DNA of 64,000 nucleotides from Pseudomonas sp. RIT623 (GCF_004519305.1 NZ_SOZA01000010.1:83526-147525), one strand, 5' to 3'. Positions 33,757 to 43,019 are shown, counted from the first letter of the stretch. Notes: a model not told the origin generated them from the sequence alone. Program-made: numbers and translations.

Positions 33757-35049
33757 TCAGTTGGCGGCGACGACAGTGCCACGGCACTCGCCGAAGCCGA
33801 TGCTGGCCACGCCGTCGCGCACGCAACGGGCGCGCAGGATTAGCTCGTCGCCGTCCTCGAGGAACTTGCGCACCTCGCCGCTGGCCAGTTCCACCGGGTG
33901 CTTGCCGCCCTCGGTGATCTCCAGCAGGCTGCCGAACGAGCCCGGAGCCGCGCCCGACAGGGTGCCCGAGCCGAACAGGTCGCCCGGCTGCAACTGGCAA
34001 CCGTTGACGCTGTGGTGGGCGACCATCTGTGCCACGGTCCAGTACATGCTGCGGGTGTTGCTCAGGGTCAGGCGCTGGGCCGGCAGGTTCTGCTCGCGCA
34101 TGCGCGCGGTCAGCAGCAGCACTTCCAGCTCGATATCGAAAGCACCGCCAGCCTGGTCGCGCGCGTCCAGCAGGTACGACAGCGGCTGCGGGTCACCCTC
34201 GGCACGCGCCGGCTGAGCGCAGCGGAATGGCTCCAGGGCCTCGGCGGTGACCACCCAAGGCGAGACGCTGGTAATGAAGCTCTTGGACAGGAACGGGCCC
34301 AGTGGCTGGTATTCCCAAGCCTGGATATCGCGTGCCGACCAGTCGTTGAGCAAGCAATAGCCGGCCACGTGCTCGGCGGCGTCGCCGATCGCGATCGCCT
34401 GGCCCATCTCGTTACCCTGGCCAATCCAGATACCCAGCTCCAGTTCGTAGTCCAGGCGCGCGCAGGGACCGAAGCTCGGCTCGGTCTGGCCGGCCGGCAG
34501 GGTCTGGCCCTTGGGGCGGCGCACGTCGGTGCCGGACGGGCGAATGGTCGAGGCGCGGCCGTGGTAGCCGATCGGCACGTACTTGTAGTTGGGCAACAGC
34601 GGGTTGTCCGGGCGGAACAGCTTGCCGACGTTCTTGGCGTGCTCGATGCCGACGTAGAAGTCGGTGTAGTCACCGATCTTCGCCGGCAGGTGCAGCTCGC
34701 ATTCGCTGGCCGGATGCAGGGCGGCTTTCAGCGCGCCCTGGTGCTCGCTACCTTCGCCCAGCAGCGCCAGCAGGCGCTCGCGCAGGGCCACGCGGGCCGT
34801 GCGGCCGAGGGCGAAGAAGGCGTTCAGCGCGCCACCGACGGTGGCCTCGACGGCGGCCTTGGCCGCGCCGTCGAACAGGCCGGCGGCCAGCACCGCTTCA
34901 AGGTCGAGGATGGCGTCGCCGATGGCCACGCCACAACGCGGTGCCTGGCCTGGCCGGCTGAAGATGCCCAGCGGCAGGTTCTGCAGCGGGAAGTCGCGGT
35001 GCCCGTTGGCGTGCTCGACCCAGCTACGGGCAATGGCGGTGTGGTTCAT
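33757..35049 (-). CDS. fahA: Fumarylacetoacetase
   Basis: A 430-residue enzyme, the usual length for fumarylacetoacetate hydrolase (hmgB). An N-terminal SH3-like domain (FPLQNLPLGIF) is followed by the catalytic domain with DFYVGIEHAKNVGKLFR, the metal-binding LDYELELGIWIG glutamates and GSGTLSGAAPGSFGSLLE. It cleaves fumarylacetoacetate to fumarate and acetoacetate, the last step of the homogentisate pathway. GGAGAT precedes the ATG, and it starts 3 bp after the hmgA stop, so the genes are coupled. Confidence 0.97.
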   Translation of the reverse strand: MNHTAIARSWVEHANGHRDFPLQNLPLGIFSRPGQAPRCGVAIGDAILDLEAVLAAGLFDGAAKAAVEATVGGALNAFFALGRTARVALRERLLALLGEGSEHQGALKAALHPASECELHLPAKIGDYTDFYVGIEHAKNVGKLFRPDNPLLPNYKYVPIGYHGRASTIRPSGTDVRRPKGQTLPAGQTEPSFGPCARLDYELELGIWIGQGNEMGQAIAIGDAAEHVAGYCLLNDWSARDIQAWEYQPLGPFLSKSFITSVSPWVVTAEALEPFRCAQPARAEGDPQPLSYLLDARDQAGGAFDIELEVLLLTARMREQNLPAQRLTLSNTRSMYWTVAQMVAHHSVNGCQLQPGDLFGSGTLSGAAPGSFGSLLEITEGGKHPVELASGEVRKFLEDGDELILRARCVRDGVASIGFGECRGTVVAAN

Positions 35050-35052
35050 CGG

Positions 35053-36354
35053 TTATCTCCGGTTCGGGTTGAAGGTGCTCGGCAAGGTGGCCCAGCAACT
35101 ATCGTAGTCGGCCTGCAGTTGCGGGCTTTCGAGGGCCTGAAGGCTCGGGCGCAGCACTTGGCTGGTCTCGAACATGAAAGCCATGGTGTTGTCGATCTTG
35201 TGCGGTGCCAGGTCGGCGGCGATGGCCTTGTCGCAGGTTTCGGCGTCCGGGCCATGGGCGCTCATCACCCCATGCAGCGAGGCGCCACCGGGCAGGAAGC
35301 CTTCGGCCTTGGCATCGTAGGCGCCCTGGATCAGGCCCATGAACTCGTTCATCAGGTTGCGGTGGAACCATGGTGGACGGAAGGTGTTCTCGGCCACCAT
35401 CCAGCGCGGCGGGAAGATCACGAAGTCCATGTTGGCCATGCCATGCACGCTGGTCGGCGAAGTCAGCACGGTGAAGATCGACGGATCGGGGTGGTCGAAG
35501 CTGACCGTGCCAATGGTGTTGAAGCGGCGCAGGTCGTATTTGTACGGCACGTTGCTGCCGTGCCAGGCGACCACGTCCAGCGGCGAATGTTGCAGCTCGC
35601 AGCCCCAGTGCTCGCCGAGGAACTTCTGCACCAGCTGGACGGGGCCTGTGGCCTCTTCGTAATGCGCCACCGGGGTGAGGAAGTCCCGCGGGTTGGCCAG
35701 GCCGTTGCTGCCGATTGGGCCGAGGTCTGGGATACGTAGCGGCGCGCCGTGGTTCTCGGCGATATAGCCGCGGGCCTGGGCGTCGAGCAGTTCGACACGG
35801 AATTTCATGCCGCGCGGAATCACCGCGATTTCCAGCGGCTCGACTTCGAGCACACCCAGTTCGGTGGCGATGCGCAGGCGCCCGTGCTCGGGCACCAGCA
35901 GCAGTTCACCGTCGGCGTTGAAAAACACCCGCTCCATGGAGCGGTTGGCGCGGTAGATATAGATGCTCACGCCCGCCGGTTTTTCCGACGCCGAGTTGGC
36001 CACCATCGGCAGCCAGCCATCGATGAAATCGGTGGGCTCGGCCGGCATCGGCTGGGGACTCCAGCGCAGGCGGTTGGGATTGACCGGGCCCAAGGCACCG
36101 GTCAGCGGTTGGCGCGCCAGGCGCTCGAAGCGCGGGTGCAGCGCCGAGGGGCGGATGCGGTACAACCAGGTGCGACGCAGCTCGCTGCGGGTCATGGTGA
36201 ACGCGGTGCCCGACAGCAGTTCGGCATACAGCCCATAGGGCGCCTGCTGCGGCGAGTTCTGTCCCACCGGCAAGGCGCCCGGCAAGGCTTCGCTGGCGAA
36301 TTCGTTGCCGAAGCCGCTCAAGTACTGAAGTTCAAGGGATGTAGCGCGGGTCAT
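35053..36354 (-). CDS. hmgA: Homogentisate 1,2-dioxygenase
   Basis: A 433-residue Fe(II) ring-cleaving dioxygenase. It begins [23 protein letters not shown], the family start. The iron ligands lie in [15 protein letters not shown] (His and Glu) and in [14 protein letters not shown]. It opens homogentisate to maleylacetoacetate. The start at 36354 is set by the conserved N-terminus; an upstream in-frame ATG is not family-like. It is the first gene of the hmgA-fahA-maiA operon for tyrosine and phenylalanine catabolism. The 17-bp palindrome upstream is the expected HmgR site. Confidence 0.97.
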   Translation of the reverse strand: MTRATSLELQYLSGFGNEFASEALPGALPVGQNSPQQAPYGLYAELLSGTAFTMTRSELRRTWLYRIRPSALHPRFERLARQPLTGALGPVNPNRLRWSPQPMPAEPTDFIDGWLPMVANSASEKPAGVSIYIYRANRSMERVFFNADGELLLVPEHGRLRIATELGVLEVEPLEIAVIPRGMKFRVELLDAQARGYIAENHGAPLRIPDLGPIGSNGLANPRDFLTPVAHYEEATGPVQLVQKFLGEHWGCELQHSPLDVVAWHGSNVPYKYDLRRFNTIGTVSFDHPDPSIFTVLTSPTSVHGMANMDFVIFPPRWMVAENTFRPPWFHRNLMNEFMGLIQGAYDAKAEGFLPGGASLHGVMSAHGPDAETCDKAIAADLAPHKIDNTMAFMFETSQVLRPSLQALESPQLQADYDSCWATLPSTFNPNRR

Positions 36355-36452
36355 CGGTGCCTCCGGGCTGCTGGGAGCCGTTGCGGGCAGCTGGCTGCGA
36401 GCCCGATCCTGAAACCGGCACCTAGGGCGGCAGCGCGTCTGCATTGTTTTTA

Positions 36453-36479
36453 TCGTAATCAGATTACGAATAACGTAAT
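36453..36479. promoter_or_regulatory. HmgR operator palindrome between hmgA and hmgR
   Basis: TCGTAATCAGATTACGA (36453-36469) is a perfect 17-bp palindrome centred on A36461. A third half-site CGTAATT follows at 36474-36480. The region is AT-rich and lies about 100 bp upstream of hmgA and 76 bp upstream of hmgR. A 17-bp palindromic HmgR target is known from P. putida; identity with this one is inferred. Confidence 0.85.
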
Positions 36480-36544
36480 TTGCTCCTGCACGGGCGTCAA
36501 GCTATAAAGGCGCCACCCTGTAAAATCCGCATAGAAGCCCCCCC

Positions 36545-37327
36545 ATGGCCAAAGCCAGCAGCAGCGCCGACAACGGCAAACAAAAGGTCCGTTCGGCGGA
36601 AGTCGGCACCGACATCCTCAAGGCCCTGGCCGAGCTCTCCCCGTCCACCTCGCTGTCGCGCCTGGCCGAGCATGTACAGATGCCGGCGAGCAAGGTCCAC
36701 CGCTACCTGCAGGCACTGATCGCCAGCGGCTTCGCCGAGCAGGACCCGGCCACCAACCACTACGGACTGGGCCGCGAGGCATTGCGGGTAGGCATGGCGG
36801 CGCTGGGCAGCATCGATGTGCTCAAGGTCGCGGCATTGCCACTGTCGCAGCTGCGTGACGAGCTCAACGAAAGCTGTTTCATCGCGGTATGGGGTAACCA
36901 GGGTGCGACCGTGGTCAGCATCGAACCGGCGGTGCGCGCGGTGACGGTGGTGACCCAGATCGGCTCGGTGCTGCCACTGCTCAGTTCGTCCACCGGGTTG
37001 GTGTTCGCCGCGCACCTGCCAGAGCGGGAAACCGTGGAGCTGCGCGATCGGGAACTGGCGGCGCTGAAGCACGGCGCCGATGCCTATACGCCATTGCTTG
37101 CGCAGATCCGCCAGCGCGGCCTGCACCATGTGCATGGTTTGCTGATGCCTGGGGTGGATGCGTTGTCCGCGCCCATCTTCAACGCCATGGGCCAGGTCGC
37201 CGCGGTGATGACCGTGGTCGGGCCGACGTCGATCTTCCATGCCGACGAGCAAGGGCCGGCAGCGCAACGCCTGCTGGCGGCGACAGGGGCTGTCAGCAGG
37301 CGGATGGGGCATGAGGCAGCGTCCTGA
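36545..37327 (+). CDS. hmgR: IclR family repressor HmgR of the homogentisate operon
   Basis: A 260-residue IclR regulator. The N-terminal winged helix-turn-helix (SLSRLAEHVQMPASKVHRYLQALI) is near residues 37-60, and the C-terminal effector domain contains ESCFIAVWGNQG and SSSTGLVFAAHLP. Divergent placement from hmgA across a 17-bp palindrome matches HmgR, whose inducer is homogentisate. The lysine/serine-rich first 15 residues are unstructured. Confidence 0.92.
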   Translation: MAKASSSADNGKQKVRSAEVGTDILKALAELSPSTSLSRLAEHVQMPASKVHRYLQALIASGFAEQDPATNHYGLGREALRVGMAALGSIDVLKVAALPLSQLRDELNESCFIAVWGNQGATVVSIEPAVRAVTVVTQIGSVLPLLSSSTGLVFAAHLPERETVELRDRELAALKHGADAYTPLLAQIRQRGLHHVHGLLMPGVDALSAPIFNAMGQVAAVMTVVGPTSIFHADEQGPAAQRLLAATGAVSRRMGHEAAS

Positions 37328-37365
37328 TCGGTTCAACAGCCCATTACCGCTGCTCGTACCTCACT

Positions 37366-40300
37366 TCAATGCATGAGGCGCACCTGGTGCTGCCGGTTAA
37401 CAGACAATTGCGTGAACCACTTCAGCTCTTGCTTGAATTCACCATAAAGCTGCTTGGTCGGGAGGCGTCCGGCATCCAGCAACACATCATGCTTCTCGTA
37501 CATCGTCTTGAGCGTCTGGTATTGCTGCTTGAGCCATAGACTCAGCGTGGATGAAGGCCCGGGGAACAGGGACGACCAGAGTTTGCTGCCTTGGTCGAAT
37601 AGCCGGTTACCGTAGACCTTCAGCACGTCGGTGAGCCCTGGCAGGTTGCCGACGCCTTTGAGCAGCGCGAGCAGGGCCACGGTCTTGTCGCCATCGCGTA
37701 GCGCCACGAGGCTATTGTAGAACCCGACCCCAGCCTTGATGAAGCCCAACACGACACGCGCGGGCGGGAAAACCAAGGCTACGACATCCGCCACCAGGCC
37801 GACCAGCCACAACACTTCCTGGGTAATGCGCCTCGCCGCACTGTAGGCGTCACGTTGCGCCTCAGCCAACAGGCGCTTGATGCGCTGGCGCAAGGCTACC
37901 GACAGGTCGCGGATGTTGTACAGCACTTGCAACGACTGGACGATTCTGAAGTCCCCCGTCTCGCCCGAGCCATCGTCGACGTCATCATTGCGCACATCCT
38001 CGTTCAATTCGCGGATCAGCAGTTCATCATCAACCGTGACGTGTTCGTAGACCCACTCCTGCATGGCGTCGCCACGCCATTGCTCGACGAAATCACCGAC
38101 CGTGTACAGGTAGCCGCCTTGCGGCCCATCGCTGAGATAGATCAATGTGCCCTGGGCCTGTGACGATTGCAGCAGGTACCCACCGACCACACCGGCACCA
38201 TTGATTTTCAGCTCAGCCAGGCGGCAGTCCTCAACGAAGCTGCCCTGGTGAAAACGCATGCAGACCGGTGTCAGCCAGCCGGCATGCGCGCTGCTAAGGC
38301 GCCCGCTCTGCAGCGCCAGCAGACTATCCCGTTGAATTTTCATGCCCGTAATATGGCGGTGCAGCGCCAAAGGCCTGGATTGAGCGTCCCCCTCTGGGTC
38401 GAGGTAACTGCGGCGAATCATGGCACAGTAGCCCTCACCCAACTTGGCGGCGCGGATGTAGCCATCGATGGCCTGGACATCCAAGTGCGACAAGTCCTGG
38501 CCAACGCTGGAAGAGATCCGGGCGAAATCCTTGAAGTTGAAATCTGCCGGGTATCCAGTGGCCACCACGTGGGTCAACGACTGGCGTACGCCATCCTCCA
38601 ACTCGACCAGCACGGTATCGGCATCGATCCACCCGCCTGGGTTGCCTGGGTAGCGGTTGATGCGCTCGCTGACTTGGTCACGGGCATAGGCCATGAAGGT
38701 CTGGACCTCGGCAACCACCTGATAATCGGTCATGAGCACGCGCAGTTCGTGATCGAGATCCACAACGCGTCGTTGCAGGGCCTCGTCCGGCTTGCCGCGC
38801 ACCGGCGGTCGAACGGGTTCAAGATCGTCGACAATCTTCAGCACCCTCAGGTCCGTCCAATGCTGGAGCAGTTGCTCCCAACCCTCAATGTCTCGCGCAT
38901 GCACAGTGATCGTCTCGTGGGACCATTCTTGCGGCAGCCTGGCAATCTGCCGCAGATACCGGGTCAACGCCGGGCGCTGGGCGTGCTGGACATGCTCGAC
39001 AAGGTAGTCGCGCCCATTCGGGGTCGCGGTCAGTGCGCCCAGTGCGAAACTCAATTGCCCGCAAGAGTTGAACGCCTGGACATCGCCCGCCGGCGACCCC
39101 GGTGCATACAGCACATGGATATCGTCGTTATACAGATACAGGTGATCGGTCAGCAGCATTTCACCATTGATGGCCAACCATGCCACATTGACCGTGCCCG
39201 CATAGGACGGCTGCATAGCCTGCTCGAACAAGGCGATGGCCCGGCGGTCGATGCCCTGGAAGTCCGCGGCCTGCCAGGCAAGTTGCAGCCTTGCCTGCAG
39301 CGCCTTGCCCAATAGGTGCTTGATCCAATCGCTTGCATAGGCTTGCTCGACCTGCTCGACGTAACCCTGTTGTAGCTGCAGCTCATCGGCAAGCGTCGAG
39401 ACGCCACCCTGCCCCAGGGCACCACGCAACTCCTCATGCTGGATCGTCACGCTCAAGCGCTCACCGTGGTAGGCACCACCACAGACCCACTCGAGCAGTG
39501 ACACCACCTGGAGCGGCGCATCCGGGGTGAAGTCATGGTTGATATGCAATTGCACATCATCGGCTGCCAACGCTGGAAAACCTTGATCGGTCAACCAAAG
39601 GCCGATACGACGACCGGCATAGTCATGGAAATCGCCAGTCCCCGATTGCTGGGCCAACTGCGCCTCAGCCTCGCCCACCGCTTGCTCGAGCGACGCGAGC
39701 TGCTCGGCCTCGGCGTGCGACAGGTTGCGCAACCAATCCGGCGACAGATCCGTGCGCAACGCGCCCATGACCTCAACCACACTCCCCTGCAATTGCTCGA
39801 ACCAGGCGTCGAGGGTCACAGCGGCTTCACCTGTTTGCTCGGCCGCCAGGGCCTTGATGACCAACTGGCGTTGCAACCAGCGCATCGCGTCGACCAGGAA
39901 GGTCTCGAGGGGCACCGCCAACGGCGTCAACCTCAGCTCGACGGCATCAGCGTGCGCTAACACCTCGCGCGCTTGCTCAGAGAGCGCCTGCTGCCAGCAA
40001 CCGTCAGTGCGCAGGTAGGCGAGCAGCGAGTAAGCCATGCGTGGAAGCGTATCGAACCAGACCGACGCCCCCACGCCATGGAGAATAAACGGTTCCTCAT
40101 CATCGAACTGGCTGTGGCGCAGCGCGAGGAAGCCCGGCACAGGTACCTCCTCACCCGCGTCTGTCACCAGAGAAACAGACGCGACCGACGGATCAGCATC
40201 CGGCAGCAAGGCCTCTATGTCAGCTCTCGGGGCGCCCCGGCGCAGGGCGCGGGCACGTACCTGCAGCGTCAGCAACGCTCGCAGTTGTTCAGCTACCCCT

Positions 40301-40518
40301 GCAGACTCCTGCCCCCACCACTGGTCAGCGGCCGACTGCCATTGGTCATCCAGCCAGCGCGCGGGCTCGTCAATAGGCGCATCACGCGGTGGCAGCCCCG
40401 GCGCCAGGGCCATTCGCGCCTGTAGCAACAGGGTCAAGACGATAAATGCACTCAGCACCTGTTGATCAGCGACCGGCGAAACGGCAGAAGGGACGGCAAG
40501 GGGGAAATGTGAACTCAT
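37366..40518 (-). CDS. Large DUF6543-like putative toxin/effector protein
   Basis: A 1050-residue protein, apparently intact. I recognise the pseudomonad DUF6543 (dermonecrotic toxin-like) type mainly from residues 630-750: GWIDADTVLVELEDGVRQSL, ARISSSVGQDLSHLDVQAID, GYIRAAKLGEGYCAMIRRSYLDP. A second large block (about 330-520) has the EWVCGGAYHGERL segment. A hydrophobic region (about 900-930 and 946-960) could insert in membranes. There is no signal peptide, no visible protease or glycosyltransferase motif, and no LRR/NEL ligase domain at the C-terminus. The neighbours (hmgR; an SDR) are unrelated and no immunity or secretion gene is nearby. Family placement is by recall, moderately sure; function unknown. 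Confidence 0.62.
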   Translation of the reverse strand: MSSHFPLAVPSAVSPVADQQVLSAFIVLTLLLQARMALAPGLPPRDAPIDEPARWLDDQWQSAADQWWGQESAGVAEQLRALLTLQVRARALRRGAPRADIEALLPDADPSVASVSLVTDAGEEVPVPGFLALRHSQFDDEEPFILHGVGASVWFDTLPRMAYSLLAYLRTDGCWQQALSEQAREVLAHADAVELRLTPLAVPLETFLVDAMRWLQRQLVIKALAAEQTGEAAVTLDAWFEQLQGSVVEVMGALRTDLSPDWLRNLSHAEAEQLASLEQAVGEAEAQLAQQSGTGDFHDYAGRRIGLWLTDQGFPALAADDVQLHINHDFTPDAPLQVVSLLEWVCGGAYHGERLSVTIQHEELRGALGQGGVSTLADELQLQQGYVEQVEQAYASDWIKHLLGKALQARLQLAWQAADFQGIDRRAIALFEQAMQPSYAGTVNVAWLAINGEMLLTDHLYLYNDDIHVLYAPGSPAGDVQAFNSCGQLSFALGALTATPNGRDYLVEHVQHAQRPALTRYLRQIARLPQEWSHETITVHARDIEGWEQLLQHWTDLRVLKIVDDLEPVRPPVRGKPDEALQRRVVDLDHELRVLMTDYQVVAEVQTFMAYARDQVSERINRYPGNPGGWIDADTVLVELEDGVRQSLTHVVATGYPADFNFKDFARISSSVGQDLSHLDVQAIDGYIRAAKLGEGYCAMIRRSYLDPEGDAQSRPLALHRHITGMKIQRDSLLALQSGRLSSAHAGWLTPVCMRFHQGSFVEDCRLAELKINGAGVVGGYLLQSSQAQGTLIYLSDGPQGGYLYTVGDFVEQWRGDAMQEWVYEHVTVDDELLIRELNEDVRNDDVDDGSGETGDFRIVQSLQVLYNIRDLSVALRQRIKRLLAEAQRDAYSAARRITQEVLWLVGLVADVVALVFPPARVVLGFIKAGVGFYNSLVALRDGDKTVALLALLKGVGNLPGLTDVLKVYGNRLFDQGSKLWSSLFPGPSSTLSLWLKQQYQTLKTMYEKHDVLLDAGRLPTKQLYGEFKQELKWFTQLSVNRQHQVRLMH

Positions 40519-40910
40519 GACTTCTATCTCAATGCAATGTAAGAAATTGCACAGTGCAGAAATCAGAAAACCCAGAGCGGATGGAAAGGCTCGCGCAGGA
40601 ACCTACACTCCCCTAGGAAGGAACCACGAACAACGCGTCGGTGAACGCGGAAAACCTTGGGGATTATCACGGTTGATGTAACAGAGAATGTCAAAAGCAG
40701 GTATTTTTCCCGCAGAACAATGTGCCTATTCTTACCTCGTTGGTTCGGCACGAAGGGCTCTCCCCCCCGCCTTTCGAGCCACCAAGGTTCACCGACGTTG
40801 ATTTTGAAGCTCCTTGATCTAACGTCTCGATTGGCCGCTGCGGATGCAGCGGCCTTTTTTATTAGTGCAGGATTCGCAAAATCGGCGCAGGGTTCAGCGC
40901 CGTGCATGCA
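40519..40910. other. 392-bp gap without a convincing protein gene
   Basis: This is the largest gene-free stretch in the window. It holds the promoter region of the minus-strand DUF6543-like gene, a C7 run near 40763, and a strong plus-strand terminator at its right end with no plus-strand coding gene in front of it. No REP element is present. A weak plus-strand promoter-like pair (TTTTTC, 17 bp, TATTCT at about 40705-40733) can be drawn. A small RNA from about 40740 to 40862 is possible but unproven. Confidence 0.5.
40833..40862 (+). terminator. Orphan rho-independent terminator
   Basis: A 9-bp GC-rich stem, GGCCGCTGC (40833-40841) with loop GGAT and GCAGCGGCC (40846-40854), is followed by TTTTTT and TATT. 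The T tract is on the plus strand only. The gene to the right (SDR) is on the minus strand and would meet no T tract after the hairpin, so this terminator serves a plus-strand transcript. Confidence 0.82.
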
Positions 40911-41825
40911 TCAACCCAACGGATACTTCTGCAAGTTCGCCATCATCTGCTGCATGGCCTGCAAGCTGTCCTGCGGATGCTGCGCCCCGTCGAAATCGCC
41001 GATTCGCGACCAGTTGTCCGCCACCTGCTCGGGGGTGAAGCCTTCGCGCGGGTCGAAGCCCACGCCCTGGCTGCGCTCCCAGCGCACCTTGCCGACCCAG
41101 CCACCGCCCACCTCGTACAACTCCCCCGTGTCCTGGCACTGGTCGCTGCCCAGATACACCACCAGCGGGCTGATCAGCTCCGGGCGCAACCGCTCGAACA
41201 CCTGCGGCGCAATCAAGCCTTCGGTCATGCGCGTGCCACCTGTGGGGGCAATGGCATTGACCAGCACCCCGCACTTGCGCCCCTCGATCGCCAGGGTGCG
41301 GGTCAACCCATACAGGCCGAGCTTGGCCATGCCATAGTTGGCCTGGCCGAAGTTGCCGTAGATACCCGAAGTCGACGAGGTGAAGATCACCCGCCCCCAA
41401 TGTTGTTCGCGCAGGTGCGGCCAGGCGGCATGGGTGACCTTGTAGGCGCCCTCCACATGCACCCGGTAGACCAGCTCCCAGTCGCTGTCGTCCATCTTGT
41501 GGAAGGTCTTGTCGCGCAGGATGCCGGCATTGTTCACCAGCACATCGACCCGGCCGAAGCTGTCCAGGGCCTGCTCGACGATACGCGCGCCGTCGGTGAC
41601 CGAATCGTGGTTGGCCACCGCCGTGCCGCCGGCGGCGCGGATTTCCTCCACCACGCGGTCGGCCGCCGAGGCATTGGCGCCCTCGCCATGGGTGCTGCCG
41701 CCCAGGTCGTTGACCACCACCCGCGCCCCATGGGCGGCGAACAGCAGTGCATGGGCCCGGCCCAGGCCACCGCCAGCCCCCGTAACGATCACCACTCGGT
41801 CTTGCAGGTTCACCGGCTCGCTCAT
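40911..41825 (-). CDS. SDR family (3R)-hydroxyacyl-CoA dehydrogenase-like oxidoreductase
   Basis: A 304-residue SDR of the peroxisomal multifunctional enzyme (MFE-2)-like type. The cofactor motif is TGAGGGLGRAHAL with the characteristic VVNDLGGSTHGEG, followed by NNAGILRD, SSTSGIYGNFGQANYGMAK with the catalytic Ser, Tyr and Lys, and a C-terminal extension of about 50 residues (FTPEQVADNW) found in this subgroup. It probably oxidises a 3-hydroxyacyl-CoA in the cytosol. GGAG stands 8 nt before the ATG at 41825. It is 116 bp downstream of an alpha/beta hydrolase gene on the same strand. Confidence 0.88.
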   Translation of the reverse strand: MSEPVNLQDRVVIVTGAGGGLGRAHALLFAAHGARVVVNDLGGSTHGEGANASAADRVVEEIRAAGGTAVANHDSVTDGARIVEQALDSFGRVDVLVNNAGILRDKTFHKMDDSDWELVYRVHVEGAYKVTHAAWPHLREQHWGRVIFTSSTSGIYGNFGQANYGMAKLGLYGLTRTLAIEGRKCGVLVNAIAPTGGTRMTEGLIAPQVFERLRPELISPLVVYLGSDQCQDTGELYEVGGGWVGKVRWERSQGVGFDPREGFTPEQVADNWSRIGDFDGAQHPQDSLQAMQQMMANLQKYPLG

Positions 41826-41941
41826 GCTCAAGGCTCCAGGCACAGAAAGGATGCTGCACAGTCTCCGCCCGCCGCCCGGGCCGGGCAATCAAGCCCACCC
41901 TGGCGAATGCCGGGCGATAACGCCCGGCGATGATCACCCGC

Positions 41942-42847
41942 TCACGACCAGGCGACCTTCAGCGGCACATAACTCATGGGTTGCTCACGAAAGGCCAGGT
42001 AGTGCCGCAGCACCTGCACCGGCGCCTCGGTATGCGGGTAATGGCCGATGCCCTGCAGCAGCACGGTATCCGGGGCTGGCACCACCTGGCGGTAGCGCTC
42101 GACCATGTGCGCCCCGGACAGCGGGTCGACCGCGCCATTGATGAAACGCAGCGGCACGCCCCCGCCCTGCATCGCCGCCACCCAGCGCTCGCGCTGCGCG
42201 CGGCGCTCGGGCAGGAAGGCGATCAGCTTGTGCAGGATGCGCGGGCCACGGTTCGAGGCGATCAGGCTCCAGTAGTCGTCCAGCGCGCTTTCGCTGGGGT
42301 GGGTGCAGGGGCCATAGACCTGGGTGACGTTGCGCACCAGGTCGTCGCGGCCGAACGAGCGCCCCACCAGCCAGCCGACGCGGCTGAGCAGCAGTTTCTG
42401 GATCAGCAGCACCCGGCAGCTTTCGGGGAACAGCCCGCTGTTGAGGAACACGCAACTGGCCACGGCCAGGCGTTGTTCATAGTGGCGCGCCAGCAGTTCC
42501 TGGGCGACGCTGCCGCCATAATCATGGGCCAGCACATGCACCGGCTGGTCGATGCGCAGGTGCGCCAGCAACGCCTGCTGCAGGTCGGCCTGCTCCAGCA
42601 GGCTGTAGTCGTGGTCGGCCGGTTTCGCCGAATCGCCGAAACCGAGCATGTCGCAGGCGATCACGCGAAACCGCTGGGTGAGCGGCCCCCACAGATAGTG
42701 CCAATCCCAACTGGCGGTGGGGAAACCATGCAGTAATAGCAGGGGCTCTCCCTGCCCTGCCGTCCAGTAACGGATGCTCTGGCCGCGGAAGGTGAAACCT
42801 TGGCTGCGGGTGCGCCAGACGCACAATGGAATCTCGGCCAGTGGCAT
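41942..42847 (-). CDS. Alpha/beta hydrolase with aspartate nucleophile (epoxide hydrolase/haloalkane dehalogenase type)
   Basis: A 301-residue hydrolase. The oxyanion segment LLLHGFPTASWDW is near residue 45 and the nucleophile elbow is VLAHDYGGSVAQ, with Asp in place of Ser as in epoxide hydrolases and dehalogenases. The general acid is likely in NGAVDPLSG and the base in GIGHYPHTEAP. The substrate is unknown. The start at 42847 (MPLAEIPL) is the first that avoids a low-complexity leader; its ribosome site is weak. It may form a unit with the SDR gene downstream. Confidence 0.8.
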   Translation of the reverse strand: MPLAEIPLCVWRTRSQGFTFRGQSIRYWTAGQGEPLLLLHGFPTASWDWHYLWGPLTQRFRVIACDMLGFGDSAKPADHDYSLLEQADLQQALLAHLRIDQPVHVLAHDYGGSVAQELLARHYEQRLAVASCVFLNSGLFPESCRVLLIQKLLLSRVGWLVGRSFGRDDLVRNVTQVYGPCTHPSESALDDYWSLIASNRGPRILHKLIAFLPERRAQRERWVAAMQGGGVPLRFINGAVDPLSGAHMVERYRQVVPAPDTVLLQGIGHYPHTEAPVQVLRHYLAFREQPMSYVPLKVAWS

Positions 42848-43019
42848 CACGGTCGTCCCGCGCAGTGGTGTTCGATACAGGGCAAGGTTGCGTTCATGGT
42901 TGGCACCTCGGCACATGCATGTGCTCTTCATGTCGAGGCTGAGTCTAGAAGCCAATACGAAGGTGATAGGTCGCCTTGGCAGCCAGCCTGATGACCGAGC
43001 GAGTCAGTGGCACGAACGG

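Noticed and set aside
40741..40800. tRNA or other structural RNA gene in the gap upstream of the DUF6543-like gene
   Set aside because: GGTTCG and CCACCA-like strings occur, but no cloverleaf with matching acceptor and anticodon stems could be drawn.
37366..40910. Genomic island or prophage around the DUF6543-like gene
   Set aside because: No integrase, transposase, tRNA site or direct repeats were seen at the borders; only the unusual gap hints at a past event.
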